Shown here one piece after another: positions 54,042 to 64,000 of a DNA stretch of 64,000 nt (positions within the stretch are counted from its first letter, which is position 1; the number at the start of each line of letters is the position of its first letter). The notes beneath the pieces are model-generated. The model saw nothing but the letters and a program-made list of their open reading frames with translations, was not told the origin of the DNA and searched no databases. Source of the DNA: Syngnathus acus (lineage: Eukaryota; Chordata; Actinopteri; Syngnathiformes; Syngnathidae); NCBI RefSeq assembly GCF_901709675.1, contig NC_051092.1, forward strand, positions 17,499,128 through 17,563,127, written 5' to 3'. A program made the position numbers and the translations under genes.

Positions 54042-57000
54042 TCAACAGTCTGACGACAGCAGGGAAAAAACTATTGCAGAACCTGGTGGACCTGCAGCGG
54101 ATGCTGCGAAACCTCTTCCCAGAGGGCAGCAGGGAGAACAGTCCATGGTGGGGTGTGATGAGTCACTGATAATATTACGGGCTCGGGACACGCAGCGCTG
54201 GGATGACAAGTCCTGAATGGAGGGAAGAGGAGCCCCGATGATCCTCTCTGCTGTCCTCACCACTCTCCTCAGGTTCTTCCAGTCAGAGGCGCTGCAACCT
54301 CCACACCACACCGAGAGACAGCTTGTCAGAATGCTCTCTATGGTGCTTCGGTAGAACGTCCTCATGATGGGTGGGGGCAGGTGGGCTCTCCTCATCCTCC
54401 GCAGGAAGTACAAGCGCTTCTGTGCCCTCTTGACCAGTGTTGTGGTGTTCACAGTCCAGGTGAGGTCGTCTGTGATGTGGACCCCCAGGAATTTAGTGCT
54501 GCTGACCACCTCCACAGCTGAGCTGTTGATGATCAGTGGAGCGTGGTGAGGCTGGTTCTTCCCGAAGTCGACGATGATCTCCTTCGTCTTCTCCACATTC
54601 AGGATCAGGCTATTGTCTCTGCACCAGCCCACCAACTGCTCCACCTCCTCTCTGTAGTCCAGGTCGTTGTTGTCCCTGATGAGGCCCACCACCGTTGTGT
54701 CGTCTGCAAACTTCACGATGTGATTGGTGGTGAACCTGGGGGCGCAGTCGTGTGTCATCAGGGTGAACAGCAGTGGGCTCAGGACGCAGCCCTGAGGGTA
54801 GCCTGTGCTGAGGGTGATGACATCTGAGGTGTTCTGTCCGAGCCGGACTGACTGAGGTCTGTTGGTGAGGAAGTCTAGCAGCCAGTTTCGAAGGGGGGTG
54901 CTGAAGCCCAGGTGTTCCAGTTTTTCCACCAGATGCTGTGGAATGATGGTGTTAAACGCTGAGCTGAAGTCCAGGAACAGCAACCGCACGTGGGTGTTCC
55001 TCTCCTCCAGGTGAGCCAGGCTCAGGTGAAGAACGGAGGAGATGGCATCCTCAGTAGAGCGGTTCTGCCGGTAGGCAAACTGAAACGGGTCGAATGTTGG
55101 GGGGAGTCTGGAGACGATGTGTTCTTTGAGCAGCTTTTCGAAGCACTTCATCATGATGGGAGTCAGTGCCACAGGTCTGTAGTCATTCAATGAGGTGATT
55201 TGAGGTTTCTTCGGCACCGGAATGATGGAGGCAGCCTTGAAGCATACTGGCACTGTGGCTTGGCCCAGCGAGATGTTAAAAATGTCTGTGATGACACCAG
55301 CCAGCTGACCTGCACATTCCTTGAACACCCGCCCAGGTATGTTGTCGGGGCCTGGGGCCTTACGTGGGTTGACTCTTCTCAGAGTCTTCCACACGTCGGC
55401 TGAGTCAAGGCAGAGTGCCTCCTCTTCCTGGTGGGGAACAGTTTTAACTGCAGGAGTGCTGTTTAGTGCCTCAAACCGCCCAAAGAAGTTATTTAGACCA
55501 TTTAGGAAGTCAGCATCAACCTCACCCACCGGGGGGGAGGGTAAGTTGTAGTCCGTGATCGCCCGCATGCCTTGCCACATACTCCTGGTGTTATTGGCGT
55601 CGTGGAAAAAATCCTGAATTTTTCGACTGTGGCTTCGCTTTGCTAACCTGATGGCACGGTTCAAGTTGTCTCTCGCTGTCCTCAGTGCCTCCTTGTCGCC
55701 AGACTTGAAGGCTGAGTTCCGTGCTCGTAGCGTATGACGTACCTCCTCAGTCATCCAGGGTCGTTGGTTGGCTCGGGTGATGATGTTCTTAGTGGTGCTG
55801 ACGTCCTCGGTGCATTTGTTGATGTAGGCTGACACAGTCATGGCGTACTCATCAATGTCGATCTGATTGTCATATGTTGCTGCTGATTTGAACATGTCCC
55901 AGTCAGAGCACTCAAAGCAGTCCTGGAGTGCCTCCATGGCCCCCTCAGACCACACCCTCACCTGCTTCACTGTGGGTTTTGCTCTGATCAGCAGGGGCCT
56001 GTATGCAGGGATTAGCATAACAGATAGGTGGTCTGAAGAGCCGAGGTGGGGGCGGGGGGCTGCTCTGAATGCATCCTTTATATTGGTGTAAACTAGGGGT
56101 GTCCAAACTACGGCCCGCGGGCCAACTGCGGCCCGCGGTCCAGTTTTTATTGGCCCGCAGCAAATTCTGAAAACATAATTGAATGTGGCCCGCACAACAG
56201 CTTGAGCACTTCTCAGTTTCCACACTAGATGGAGCCCGCCACACAAAGCGCTTGACGTCCGATTAGCCCCCCCCCGGAAGAGAAGCGAACGCGCAGCGTT
56301 TGATTTGACATCACACTAGCCCCCCCCCCCCGGGAGAGAAGCGAACGCGCTGCGCTTGACGTCCGATTAGCCCCCCCCGGAAGAGAAGGGAACGCACAGC
56401 GTTGGACGTCCCACTAGCACCCCCCCCTCCCGGAAGAGAAGGGAACGCGCAGCGTTGGACGTCCCACTAGCACAGCAAAGTTTGGACACCCCTAGTGTAA
56501 ACCAAGTCAAGAGTGTTCTCTCCCCGAGTTGGAAAATCCACGTGTTGGTAAAATGAGGGAGAATAGTCTTCATGTTAGCCTGGTTGAAGTCCCCAGCAAT
56601 GATGAAAACACCCTCTGTGTGCGTGGATTGCAGCTCACCGATTGTCCGATAGAGAACGCTCATGGCCTCTTTAGTATTAGCGCTAGGAGGCACATACACA
56701 GCCGTGATGCTAACAACAGTAAACTCCCTGGGCAGGTAGAAGGGTCTGCAGTTTAACAGTCAAAAGCTCGATGCCCGAAGAGCAGAAGCTGGCGACAGAT
56801 CTAGCATTTTTGCACCAGTTGTTGTTGATGTAGACACACAGCCCACCTCCTCGGGATTTGCCGCTTAGTTCGCTGTTTCTGTCGGCGCGGAATGTAGCGA
56901 GCCCCTCCAGGCTAACGGCGTTGTCCGGTATTGATGAGTTCAGCCATGTCTCCGTCAGGATGAGAGCGCAGCAGTTTCTAACCTCCCTCTTTGAAGAGAG

Positions 57001-57441
57001 TTCCAGTTGTAGATGGTCCATTTTATTATCCAGTGAGCGGACGTTGGAGAGGAAGATGGATGGAAGCGGCGGTTTGTAGGGGTTAGCTTTAAGCTTAGCC
57101 GTTAGCCCACCTCGACAGCCGCGCTTCCGCCGCCGGTCACACCGCCTACGCTTACTCCTCCTCCGGCGTGTGCTGCCCGGCGAGCCCGCTGCATCGTGAG
57201 CTTCTGGGGCTAGTGCCCGAAGCACTCCGAGGCTACGTAAACAGACTAGGGTAGTTGTGGCTACGAGTCCGAAAACACTTGATGACCGTACCTCCAGCAG
57301 GCGCTGGCGATCATATACTAACCTACTGAATGGATAAACTAAACTTTGTGTTGTTTGTAGTGTCCTAGGCGACATATTTTGTGAAAATGCTCGTCGGTTG
57401 TCGAGAGCCGTTGCAGCCGCAGCCAACTGGGGCGCCGCCAT
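54042..57441 (-). pseudogene. LINE E ORF2: endonuclease and RT
   Basis: The ATG at 57441 opens MAAPQLAAAATALDN, then SRLVYDRQRLLEV, a hydrophobic segment VFGLVATTTLVCL, and the endonuclease FLSNVRSLDNKMDHLQL, LTETWLNSS and GGGLCVYINNNWC. The frame changes near 56755, continuing as MYVPPSANTKEAM and IAGDFNQANM. A hAT element then interrupts it. After it, GSSDHLSVMLIPAYRPL and the RT follow in one frame to 54042: [63 protein letters not shown]. Catalytic boxes are normal. Without the hAT and the frame change it would be a full ORF2. Confidence 0.9.
56094..56494. mobile_element. hAT MITE with internal GC-rich tandem repeats
   Basis: Ends TAGGGGTGTCCAAACT and AGTTTGGACACCCCTA. The 8-bp duplication GTGTAAAC lies at 56086-56093 and 56495-56502. 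The interior has GGCCCGCGGGCCAACTGC and four copies of a 60-75 bp unit with GAAGAGAAG(C/G)GAACGC and TTGACGTCC or TGGACGTCC, each containing a C-run. Confidence 0.95.
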
Positions 57442-57444
57442 CTT
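57436..57444 (-). promoter_or_regulatory. YY1-like AAGATGGCGGC at the LINE E 5' end
   Basis: The minus strand reads AAGATGGCGGC with the ORF2 start codon (57441) inside it, as at the 5' end of LINE A. A YY1 role is inferred from the L1 precedent only. Confidence 0.4.
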
Positions 57445-57449
57445 GAAAG

Positions 57450-57779
57450 CTTCTTACTTCTTTTCATAAAGCAAAAGCACCAAGAAGGACCACCTTTAAA
57501 GTCATTCATGTCAAGTTCGCTTGCTAGCGCTATTGCCTTAATTCGAATAGTGGTTGTACTGACACTTCTACTTGCTGCTCTCTGTTCAACAACCCACTGT
57601 TCGTGTTTGTCCTCCAAATTTGTCCACCGTGCTTTGTTCCCTCGGTAACTCTTTTTAGTCATCTTGACTTGGCGTAGCTCATCTTGTTGCTTCCTCCACT
57701 TCCGCACCATTGACTCGTTAATGCTAAATTCTCTCGCTGCTGCTCTATTCCCGTGTTCTTCCGCCTGACTGACTGCCTT
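57450..57779 (-). pseudogene. Tigger/pogo transposase DNA-binding domain (second fragment)
   Basis: Minus-strand frame with AVSQAEEHGNRAAAREFSIN and ESMVRKWRKQQDELRQV (a Psq-type helix-turn-helix), then GNKARWTNLEDKHEQWV, SVSTTTIRIKAIALASE and GGPSWCFCFMKRS (CENP-B-type helix-turn-helix). This is the DNA-binding half that recognises the element ends. Upstream it is cut by the 3' end of LINE F and downstream by the 5' end of LINE E. No lesion is visible within the fragment itself. Confidence 0.87.
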
Positions 57780-60700
57780 GATTCAAGAGTCAAGATTCAA
57801 GAGTTTTTTATTCGCCATGTTTGAGCGTGCCAAACAAGGAATTAGACTTCGGTAAAACACACCCTCTGTGCAACATTTAGGTGACTAACAACACTCAGGA
57901 CATGTGAAAAATGGCAAAAACAGTGTAGACAAATTCAAAAAAGGTGTGAAGAGCAGGATGTTATTGCACAGTAATGACTCTGAGACTCTAAGAGTGGTGT
58001 GAGTTCATCAGAGCAACAGCCTGGGGGAAGAAGCTGTCTCTGTGTCTGCTGGTTTTGGCGTACCGAGCTCTATAACGCCGTCCGGAGGGGAGTATTTCAA
58101 ACAGACTGCAACCTGGGTGAGAAGGGTCTGTAGAGATGTTCGTTGCACGTTTCCTGGTCCTGGACAGGTACAAGTCTTGGATAGATGGGAGGTTGATTCC
58201 AATGATCTTTTCTGCAGTCCTGATTGTCCGTTGCAGTCTGTGCTTGTCTTGTTTGGAGGCTGATCCAAACCAGACAGTGATGGAGGTGCAGAGGACAGAC
58301 TGGATGATGGCAGTGTAGAAGGTCTTCAGAAGCTCTCGCGGCAGGTTGAACTTCTTGAGCTGTCTCAGGAAGTACAGCCTCTGCTGGGCCTTCTTCCGGA
58401 CAGAGTCTATGTGGCCGGTCCATTTCAGGTCCCGAGAGATTGTGGTTCCCAGGAACTTGAAAGTGTCTGTGGAGGGAATAGTATTACTGCGGATAGTGAG
58501 GGGTAAAAGTGGTGAAGGGTCTCGCCTGAAGTCCACTGTCATCTCCACGGTCTTGAGCGGGTTCAGCTCCAGGTGGTTTTGGCTGCACCAGTGGACCAGC
58601 CGCTCCACCTCTTGTCTGTACGCAGTCTCATCACCGTCCTGGATCAGTCCGATGAGAGTGGTGTCGTCTGCATACTTCAGGAGCTTCACAGGAGAGTCAC
58701 CTGAGGAGAAATCATTGGTGTAGAGAGAGAAGAGCAGTGGGGAGAGGACGCACCCCTGAGGGGCTCCAGTATTGGTGGTCCGGGTGTCAGATGTGATGCC
58801 CCCCAGCCTCACACGCTGTCTCCTGTTGGTCAGGAAGCTGGTGATCCACTGACAGGTGGAGGCAGGCACCGCAAGCTGGATGAGCTTCTGTTGGAGGATG
58901 TCAGGAGCGATGGTGTTGAACGCCGAGCTGAAGTCCACGAACAGGATCGTGGCGTACGTTTCTGGGGTGTCCAGGTGGTTCAGGATGTAGTGCAGTCCCA
59001 TGTTGACCGCATCATCCACTGACTTGTTTGCCCGGTAGGCAAACTGGAGGGGGTCAAGCAGGGGGCCCGTGACATCCTTCAGGTGGTTCAGCACTAACCT
59101 CTCGAAAGATTTCATGACCACAGATGTCAGTGCGACAGGTCTGTAGTCATTCAAACCTGTGATGGCGGGCTTCTTGGCCACTGGAACGATGGTGGAGCTC
59201 TTGAAGCACGAGGGCACCTCACACAGCTCCAGAGAACGGTTGAAGATCCGTGCAAAGGTGGGCGCCAGCTGCTCAGCGCAGACTTTCAAGCAGGAAGGTG
59301 ACACGCCGTCTGGGCCCGGTGCCTTCCTGGTCTTTTGTCTCCGGAACATCTGGCGCACTTCCTCCTCGCGGATCTGGAGTGCGGGCGCGGCCTCTGCAAG
59401 AGAGAGAGTGGGTGACGACGATGATAGAGGTGTGAACAGAGTAGTTGTGGGGAGAGGTGAGTATGTAGATTGTGCTGCAGGAAGTCCCGTTGTGTGGGAG
59501 GACCGATCAAACCTGCAGTAGAACCTGTTTAGCTGGTTAGCAAGCCTTGGGCTCTCCACAGGACGGGGGGTTCGTTTCTTGTACCCCGTGATGCTCTGCA
59601 GACCTTTCCACACTGTTGAGGGATCAGGATTGGCAGAGAGGTGTCTCTTCAGGTTCTCCCCATAACACCTCCTGGCTTTCCTGACCTCTCGGTTCAGTGT
59701 GTTTCTGGTCTGCTTGAACAGGTCGCGGTCGCCGCTCCTGTAGGCCTCCTCCTTGACTTTGCGCAGCCTCCTGAGGTTCGGTGTAAACCAAGGTTTGTCG
59801 TTGTTGTACGTGCAGAAGGTCTTAGTCTGCACACACAGATCCTCACAAAAACTGATGTATGATGTGACAGTGTCAGTGAGTTCATGCAAGTCTGAAGTTG
59901 CAGCCTCGAAAACTCCCCAATCGGTGCAGTCAAAGCAGGCTTGGAGGTCCTGCCTTGACTCCACTGTCCACTTCCTCACAGTCCTCACCACAGGCTTAGA
60001 AGTTTTTAGTTTCTGCCTGTAGGCCGGGATCAGATGAACTAGACAGTGGTCTGAGAGTCCTAAAGCTGCACGAGCCGCAGAGTGGTATGCATCCTTGATC
60101 ACGGTGTAGCAGTGGTCCAGAGTCTGTGCCCCTCTGGTGGGACACGTTACGTGCTGTCTGTATCTGGGGAGTTCGTGTGCGAGGTTCGCCCTGTTAAGAT
60201 CACCCAGAACAATGATTAGTGAATTTGGTAGAAGTTTCTCCATGTCTGTTACCTGGTCAGCCAGCATCTGCGTGGCTTCACTCGCACGTGCGTGTGGTGG
60301 AATGTAAACAGCCGCCATGACGATTGAGGAGAACTCCCGTGGTGAATAGAACGGCCGGCAGTTTATTAAAAGTGTTTCTAGGAGAGGGCTGCAAAACTCT
60401 TTCAACACCGTGACATCAGTACACCAACGTTCATTAATGTAGAAACAGAGACCACCTCCCTTCGATTTTCCGGAGAGCTCCGCGCTGCGATCTGCACGAG
60501 TTAGCCTATACCCCGCTAGCTCCACAGCGTGGTGGGGGGTTCGTTCGCTAAGCCACGTTTCCACAAAGCACAGCGCGGCGGATCTGCTGAAGTCCGTGTT
60601 CCTTGAAGTGAGGAGCAGCAGTTCGTCCATCTTGTTCGCCAGGGAGCGGACATTCGCCAGATGAATTGACGGTAGGGCAGAACGGAACCCTCTCTGCCTC

Positions 60701-60836
60701 AGCCTTACGAGTGCTCCGGCTCGTTTTCCGCGCCGCCATCGTCGCGCTAGCTTGTGTAGCACCGCCGCTCCGGCTAGAATCTCCGACAAACAGTCTGAAT
60801 CGGAGAGAACAGGAGAGAAAATACCAGAAGAGTTTA
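57780..60836 (-). mobile_element. CR1/L2-type LINE, family A, copy F with intact frame
   Basis: The tail (57780-57987) matches those at 1384 and 20317 and ends in ATTCAAGAGTCAAGATTCAA repeats. The body encodes one long frame. The 5' end is truncated compared with LINE A, lacking the hydrophobic N-terminus and TREELLNIG. Both flanks are Tigger transposase sequence, which sets its borders. Confidence 0.9.
57988..60831 (-). CDS. LINE copy F ORF2 protein: endonuclease and RT, uninterrupted
   Basis: A single frame of over 933 codons, open upstream of 60789 to about 60831 because the element is 5'-truncated; there is no ATG at the upstream end. Endonuclease blocks: [52 protein letters not shown] and [16 protein letters not shown] blocks: [73 protein letters not shown] and the catalytic [11 protein letters not shown]. 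The C-terminal block is [12 protein letters not shown], and it ends [10 protein letters not shown]. All catalytic residues look normal. The protein would nick DNA and reverse-transcribe LINE RNA. The missing promoter makes expression unlikely, but it could be a recent copy. Confidence 0.9.
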   Translation of the reverse strand, partial: SSGIFSPVLSDSDCLSEILAGAAVLHKLARRWRRGKRAGALVRLRQRGFRSALPSIHLANVRSLANKMDELLLLTSRNTDFSRSAALCFVETWLSERTPHHAVELAGYRLTRADRSAELSGKSKGGGLCFYINERWCTDVTVLKEFCSPLLETLLINCRPFYSPREFSSIVMAAVYIPPHARASEATQMLADQVTDMEKLLPNSLIIVLGDLNRANLAHELPRYRQHVTCPTRGAQTLDHCYTVIKDAYHSAARAALGLSDHCLVHLIPAYRQKLKTSKPVVRTVRKWTVESRQDLQACFDCTDWGVFEAATSDLHELTDTVTSYISFCEDLCVQTKTFCTYNNDKPWFTPNLRRLRKVKEEAYRSGDRDLFKQTRNTLNREVRKARRCYGENLKRHLSANPDPSTVWKGLQSITGYKKRTPRPVESPRLANQLNRFYCRFDRSSHTTGLPAAQSTYSPLPTTTLFTPLSSSSPTLSLAEAAPALQIREEEVRQMFRRQKTRKAPGPDGVSPSCLKVCAEQLAPTFARIFNRSLELCEVPSCFKSSTIVPVAKKPAITGLNDYRPVALTSVVMKSFERLVLNHLKDVTGPLLDPLQFAYRANKSVDDAVNMGLHYILNHLDTPETYATILFVDFSSAFNTIAPDILQQKLIQLAVPASTCQWITSFLTNRRQRVRLGGITSDTRTTNTGAPQGCVLSPLLFSLYTNDFSSGDSPVKLLKYADDTTLIGLIQDGDETAYRQEVERLVHWCSQNHLELNPLKTVEMTVDFRRDPSPLLPLTIRSNTIPSTDTFKFLGTTISRDLKWTGHIDSVRKKAQQRLYFLRQLKKFNLPRELLKTFYTAIIQSVLCTSITVWFGSASKQDKHRLQRTIRTAEKIIGINLPSIQDLYLSRTRKRATNISTDPSHPGCSLFEILPSGRRYRARYAKTSRHRDSFFPQAVALMNSHHS

Positions 60837-60872
60837 AACTGCATCGTAGGCATGTCTCTTAGTCGGAGCCAT
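60837..60872 (-). pseudogene. Tigger/pogo transposase N-terminus (first fragment)
   Basis: From an ATG at 60872: MAPTKRHAYDAV, then LINE F. This matches the start of Tigger-type transposases and continues, beyond the LINE, in the piece at 57779. Confidence 0.75.
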
Positions 60873-60910
60873 TTTGGGGTCTTTACATAAAAAACAAATG
60901 GAAATGAAAT
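60873..60910. other. Possible 5' leader of the Tigger gene
   Basis: 38 bp between the transposase ATG and a MITE end. Nothing else recognised. Confidence 0.4.
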
Positions 60911-61218
60911 ACCGTGTTTTCCATGCATAATGCGCCCCCGTGCATAATGCGCACCCTAAAAATGGCATGTCGGTGCTGGAAAAAAACATGTACCCATGTA
61001 TAATACGCACCCAAATTTTGACTCTTACTTAAGTCCGTAAACGTAAAATTATTTCAGAAAAAAGATCATCTTTGGGAACAACCGGATGTTATTCTGCCGG
61101 TCAGTATCACTGCGCATGTGCTAGCAAACTCGATAGCGAAGAAATGTTTCGGATTTGTGTAGGGTACATTGTGACAGCAAACGAGCAGGTGATCGAGCGT
61201 CTGATACGAGAGCATTGT
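60911..61218. mobile_element. Half of a GTGTATAATACGC-type MITE, cut by the ERV
   Basis: Starts TACCGTGTTTTCCATGCATA. In inverse orientation it follows the right half of the element at 44372-45288, including TGATCGAGCGTCTGATACGA. It stops at ...GAGAGCATTGT, where the ERV LTR begins. The other half would lie beyond the right edge. Confidence 0.78.
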
Positions 61219-61646
61219 TGTTAGGGTAGTGTTCACTCTAACTTATTTTGCAAGAACCACACTGGAGACAAGTTAGTCGTTTCAGACACCTGCAGGCGGA
61301 GAGTTCACTCGTCGCTGTGCTTACAGCGATGGTCGAATGAAGTCTGACTCAGGCCTCATCAGGTACATATTTATTGAGAAGAAACACAGTGGGGTTGAAA
61401 GTGGGGGTGTGGGAACACAGGATGGGGTGAAGCCGCTCCCCTGCTGATCAAAGCATAGCAGGGGGCCTTTTACGACTTTGTGTAAACAAAGCAACTTTGA
61501 TTGCTTCCTCTGCAGCTAGTCAATCAGGTGAGAAGATCTTAGCACTTTGGTCTACTACTTTTGTTAAGACAGGACAAGCTAGGTAAATTATTACAGGTTA
61601 CATTCCAACATAATCATACGATGAAGATATTCTGCAAACCCTAACA
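61219..61646 (-). repeat. 3' LTR of the ERV
   Basis: 428 bp. On the minus strand it runs from TGTTAGGGTTTGCAG to AACACTACCCTAACA, with CTCAATAAATATG as poly(A) signal near 61370. Related to the solo LTR at 46457-46907. Confidence 0.92.
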
Positions 61647-61661
61647 TATCCCTCCTGTTTT
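61647..61661 (-). promoter_or_regulatory. ERV polypurine tract
   Basis: AAAACAGGAGGGATA directly upstream of the LTR on the minus strand; plus-strand DNA synthesis would start here. Confidence 0.8.
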
Positions 61662-61932
61662 ATCATATGATTATGTCAACCCCGATCAATCAAACATGAG
61701 TAAGAAAATACAATGACAGCAATAACTCCCAGTGAAGATGAGGTTTTTTCCTCAACACTCCAGTCCAAATTTTGTGTGTAACTGAAAAAACCTGCGGCCA
61801 GATTAAATGCAGGAAAAGAGTTACACGGTCCCTCTGCCTTAGGCGACCAGAATATTATCAATAAAAAGAAAAACACAGAAACAGTACATCATTGTACCCA
61901 TCACTTGCAAGGCATTTTCGATGGTCAAAACA
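61662..61932 (-). other. Non-coding ERV 3' region
   Basis: Between the env stop and the polypurine tract. A hydrophobic frame (FFFLLIIFW) is present at 61676-61876 but shows no env transmembrane features. Confidence 0.4.
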
Positions 61933-62911
61933 TCAAGTTTCTGTAAAATAACGCTGAGCTAAACAGCAGTCGTCCGGAACATTCGCACCCCAGACAGGGT
62001 CATGGGGGTCAAAGGTTGTAATCGCCCTGCGTCGATGTCCAGAAGAGTTGTGTGCTGTCGTCAGCTGACGATGTTGTATCCTGTAGGTGTGGTCTGTCAC
62101 CCACACTGGTGCACACACTCCTGTCCAGTTGGCGGGCAGCATCGGATAAACCTTGTGACCACAAAGCCACCAGCCATTCTGTATGAAGTATGTTCCGTTT
62201 GATGGAGCAGCCATGTTGGTCGGAGAGCCCTCACCACCTGCAATGGCTCTCTTATCCTGACACTCAGTGGCGATGTCCAAAGCTCCCATCCAGTTCCCTC
62301 CTGGAGAGCAGTCTCTGTCAATGCATTTGTGGGTCTCACTTCCTTGGACGTAACACGTATAGTTCACTCCAGGTGGCCGGTCTGTGAAGGCCACCTGCGG
62401 CAGTGTTCGTCCTTTAACAGTCACATTGAGATTTGTCCAGAAAAGCTGATCACAGGTACCTTCCGCAAGTCCAGGGCGGGACGGGTCGGCATCACTGACT
62501 GTGACAGCACGGTGTTGATATCCAACTCCTCCCATGGATGCCATGCATTTCGCTTCAGTGACATTCATTGCTCTGGCCTCCAAGTGAACTTGTGTGGAGG
62601 ACGGAGGGAGTTTGGAACACACATAGCAGCCCTCCTGTGTGTGCGATCTCACAGTGAATTTGACGTAGCGGTACCACGTGTTGGTTTCGTATGGGTTTCT
62701 CGGGAAAGTTCTCATCGTGTGACCATCGTTTTCCACGGTCAACATTGTCACTTGGTCTGTTCAGTTGAGTCCATAGACCATAGCACGCTCCAACCACAAC
62801 GCAGCAGAGGATCCATCTGGCATATGGAGCCCCGTTGCTACTAGGATGGCAGAGACACCGGGACATCCCCTCGCCTAGCGGAGTGGGGATCGTTGTTTTC
62901 TTCACCAACAT
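61933..62911 (-). pseudogene. env: ERV env, surface-subunit part, broken and truncated
   Basis: The upstream frame (from about 62911) has a hydrophobic signal-like segment, WILCCVVVGACYG. The frame changes near 62730-62760. The main frame (62751-61933) carries many cysteines and NxS/T sites, GGNWMGALDIA, and NGWWLCGHKVYPMLP with NWTG, features of retroviral surface glycoproteins. A basic HRRR near the end looks like the SU/TM cleavage site. A stop comes about 30 residues after it, so the transmembrane subunit with fusion peptide and anchor is absent. In intact retroviruses env mediates entry; this copy cannot. Confidence 0.8.
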
Positions 62912-62972
62912 TGAGACGTCCCAACCTAAACGATAGGACTCCTTTGAAGTCAGTCTTCCCCACCACTCCGAA

Positions 62973-64000
62973 TTAGGGGTCCAGCACTCTCTGCAACTTG
63001 CAGTGGCTGAGGTGAATCCAGCTGGGCCGTTCAGCTATCTTTACTGCGGTGGGGGTAGTCAGCAGGACTTGGAATGGGCCCTCCCACCGTGGGCTGGCCC
63101 AGCTCTTTCTTTTGATGACTTTGATGTAGACCCAGTCTCCTGGCTTGATGGCGTTGTCGACCTGTGAGGATGAAAGATCAGGCGGCAGTAAATTTGCATT
63201 TGACACCTCTGTCAGTCTGAGCGTTCTGATCATGTAATCTGCCAAAGACTGTTCTTCATCTGCCTTTTGTAAATCTGCATGGAACACAGGTAGTCTATAT
63301 GGCCTCCCGTGGATGATTTCAAAAGGTGTTAGCCCTTCTGAAGTGGGAGTGATTCTCATATAGAGCTTCACTAAGTCTAGGCACTCTGGCCAAGATCTGC
63401 CTGTTGTTTCCATGCATTTTTTCAACCTGCTTTTGATAGTATAGTTTGCTCGTTCAACCAGGCCAGCGCTGGACGGGTGGTAGCCGCAGTGGTTTTTTAA
63501 CGTTACCCCAAGGTGTACAGCCATGTTCTGTACAACTTGGTTCACAAAGTGTGGACCATTGTCACTGTAACTGGTTTGGGGGATGCCATGAGTCGGTATG
63601 ATGGCTTTGCAAATGGCTTTTGCCACTGTTAAGGCATCCGCACGTTTAGACGGAACTATTTCCACCCATTTGGAAAATGCATCAATCATCACTAGGCAGT
63701 ATTTGTGAGGTCCACTTTGTGTGAGCTCAATAAAATCCATGTGCATGATTTGAAATGGGTAAGACGGTTTTGGAAATGAGCCTCTCTTAGGTCTCATGTT
63801 TCCTTGTGGATTATGTTTCACACAAACGGGACATGCTTTACAAAAAATTTCTAAGTAAACATCCAAACCAAAGGTAGTGAATTGTTGATGTATGATGGAC
63901 CTCATCCCCCCTGTCGACACATGGCAAGGCCCATGCGTCGCAATTGCCGCTGCTTCAAAAAGCGACTCAGGTAAAACAGGTTTGTCACCGACGCGGAGGA
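62973..64000 (-). pseudogene. pol: ERV pol, integrase part, entering from the right edge
   Basis: The frame is open to the window edge. An HHCC-type zinc site is suggested by THGPCH and CKACPVC. The core has catalytic Asp in MHMDFIEL, Asp in SYSDNGPHF and Glu in [13 protein letters not shown]-terminal SH3-like part follows with [12 protein letters not shown] and WEGPFQVLL. The frame stops after [10 protein letters not shown] at 62973. All catalytic residues are in place in the part seen. It would insert viral DNA into the genome. Labelled pseudogene because the provirus as a whole is defective; the integrase piece itself looks uninterrupted. Confidence 0.9.

Larger units (their letters stand above)
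53787..57449 (-). mobile_element. CR1/L2-type LINE, family E, with a hAT insertion
   Basis: The tail begins with TTAGACTTAGACTTAGAC repeats (3' end), the 5' end lies at AAGATGGCG near 57444. Both sides are Tigger transposase. A 401-bp hAT element splits the endonuclease region at 56094-56494. Confidence 0.88.
61219..64000 (-). mobile_element. ERV1-like endogenous retrovirus, 3' half
   Basis: Order on the minus strand: integrase (from the right edge), env, 3' region, polypurine tract and LTR. The 5' half lies outside the window. It is inserted in a MITE, which defines its 3' border. Class I (gamma/epsilon-like) is suggested by the integrase; this is not certain. Confidence 0.9.

Noticed and set aside
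61676-61876. Hydrophobic frame downstream of env as a possible transmembrane subunit
   Set aside because: No heptad repeat, cysteine motif or fusion peptide; separate from the env frame.
1-64000. CRISPR-like arrays
   Set aside because: Tandem repeats found are microsatellites or minisatellites without unique spacers, and the DNA is vertebrate.

Overview
The window looks like repeat-dense intergenic and intronic DNA from a vertebrate, most likely a teleost fish. This is inferred from the mix of elements: several CR1/L2-type LINEs, an RTE LINE of the fish type, Ty1/copia and Ty3/gypsy elements, a Tc1-like transposon, many hAT and Tigger-like DNA elements, and an ERV1-like provirus. No bacterial feature was found (no operons, ribosome binding sites, CRISPR array or rRNA). 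Almost all long reading frames belong to transposable elements. The only likely host coding sequence is one exon resembling exon 3 of alpha-galactosidase A (48157-48331).

Layout. 1-5893: a Ty1/copia pol fragment interrupted by a CR1/L2 LINE on the minus strand, itself interrupted by a hAT element that carries a Tigger-like element. 6283-8172: a hAT element with a BED-finger fragment and a nested element. 8385-8600: an RNase H relic. 9223-10339: a MITE and a solo LTR. 10412-14860: a nearly intact Ty3/gypsy element with 179-bp LTRs differing at one base. 14949-15661: a MITE. 16410-19320: an AT-rich satellite-like block with two minisatellite arrays of CACTTCCGG. 21617-25231: a MITE split by a LINE and an LTR-like fragment. 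26469-28404: LINE, RTE-tail and Tc1 relics. 28543-29724: a second copy of the hAT/Tigger composite. 31.8-36.5 kb: mostly unrecognised sequence with microsatellites. 36566-38143: a broken Tc1 element. 38336-39084: a hAT MITE. 39927-43205: a decayed RTE LINE. 43262-45288: two MITEs. 46457-46907: a solo ERV LTR. 47158-47980: a MITE holding a fold-back hAT element.

From 48.4 to 60.9 kb the sequence can be read as one Tigger/pogo transposase gene (minus strand) cut into four pieces by four LINEs; one of these LINEs has in turn been hit by a hAT element. The pieces at 60837-60872, 57450-57779, 53695-53786 and 48480-48884 follow the order of a single transposase. From 61219 to the right edge lies the 3' half of an ERV on the minus strand (integrase, truncated env, LTR), inserted in another MITE copy.

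The genes do not form a host pathway; they record successive rounds of transposition. Several insertions are defined to the base by target-site duplications (8 bp for hAT, 5 bp for LTR elements). I saw no convincing new functional system. The most unusual items are the deep nest, the composite hAT element found twice with independent duplications, the repeated ETS-type sites, and the lone GLA-like exon. Family names are by motif recognition only; no database search was possible.
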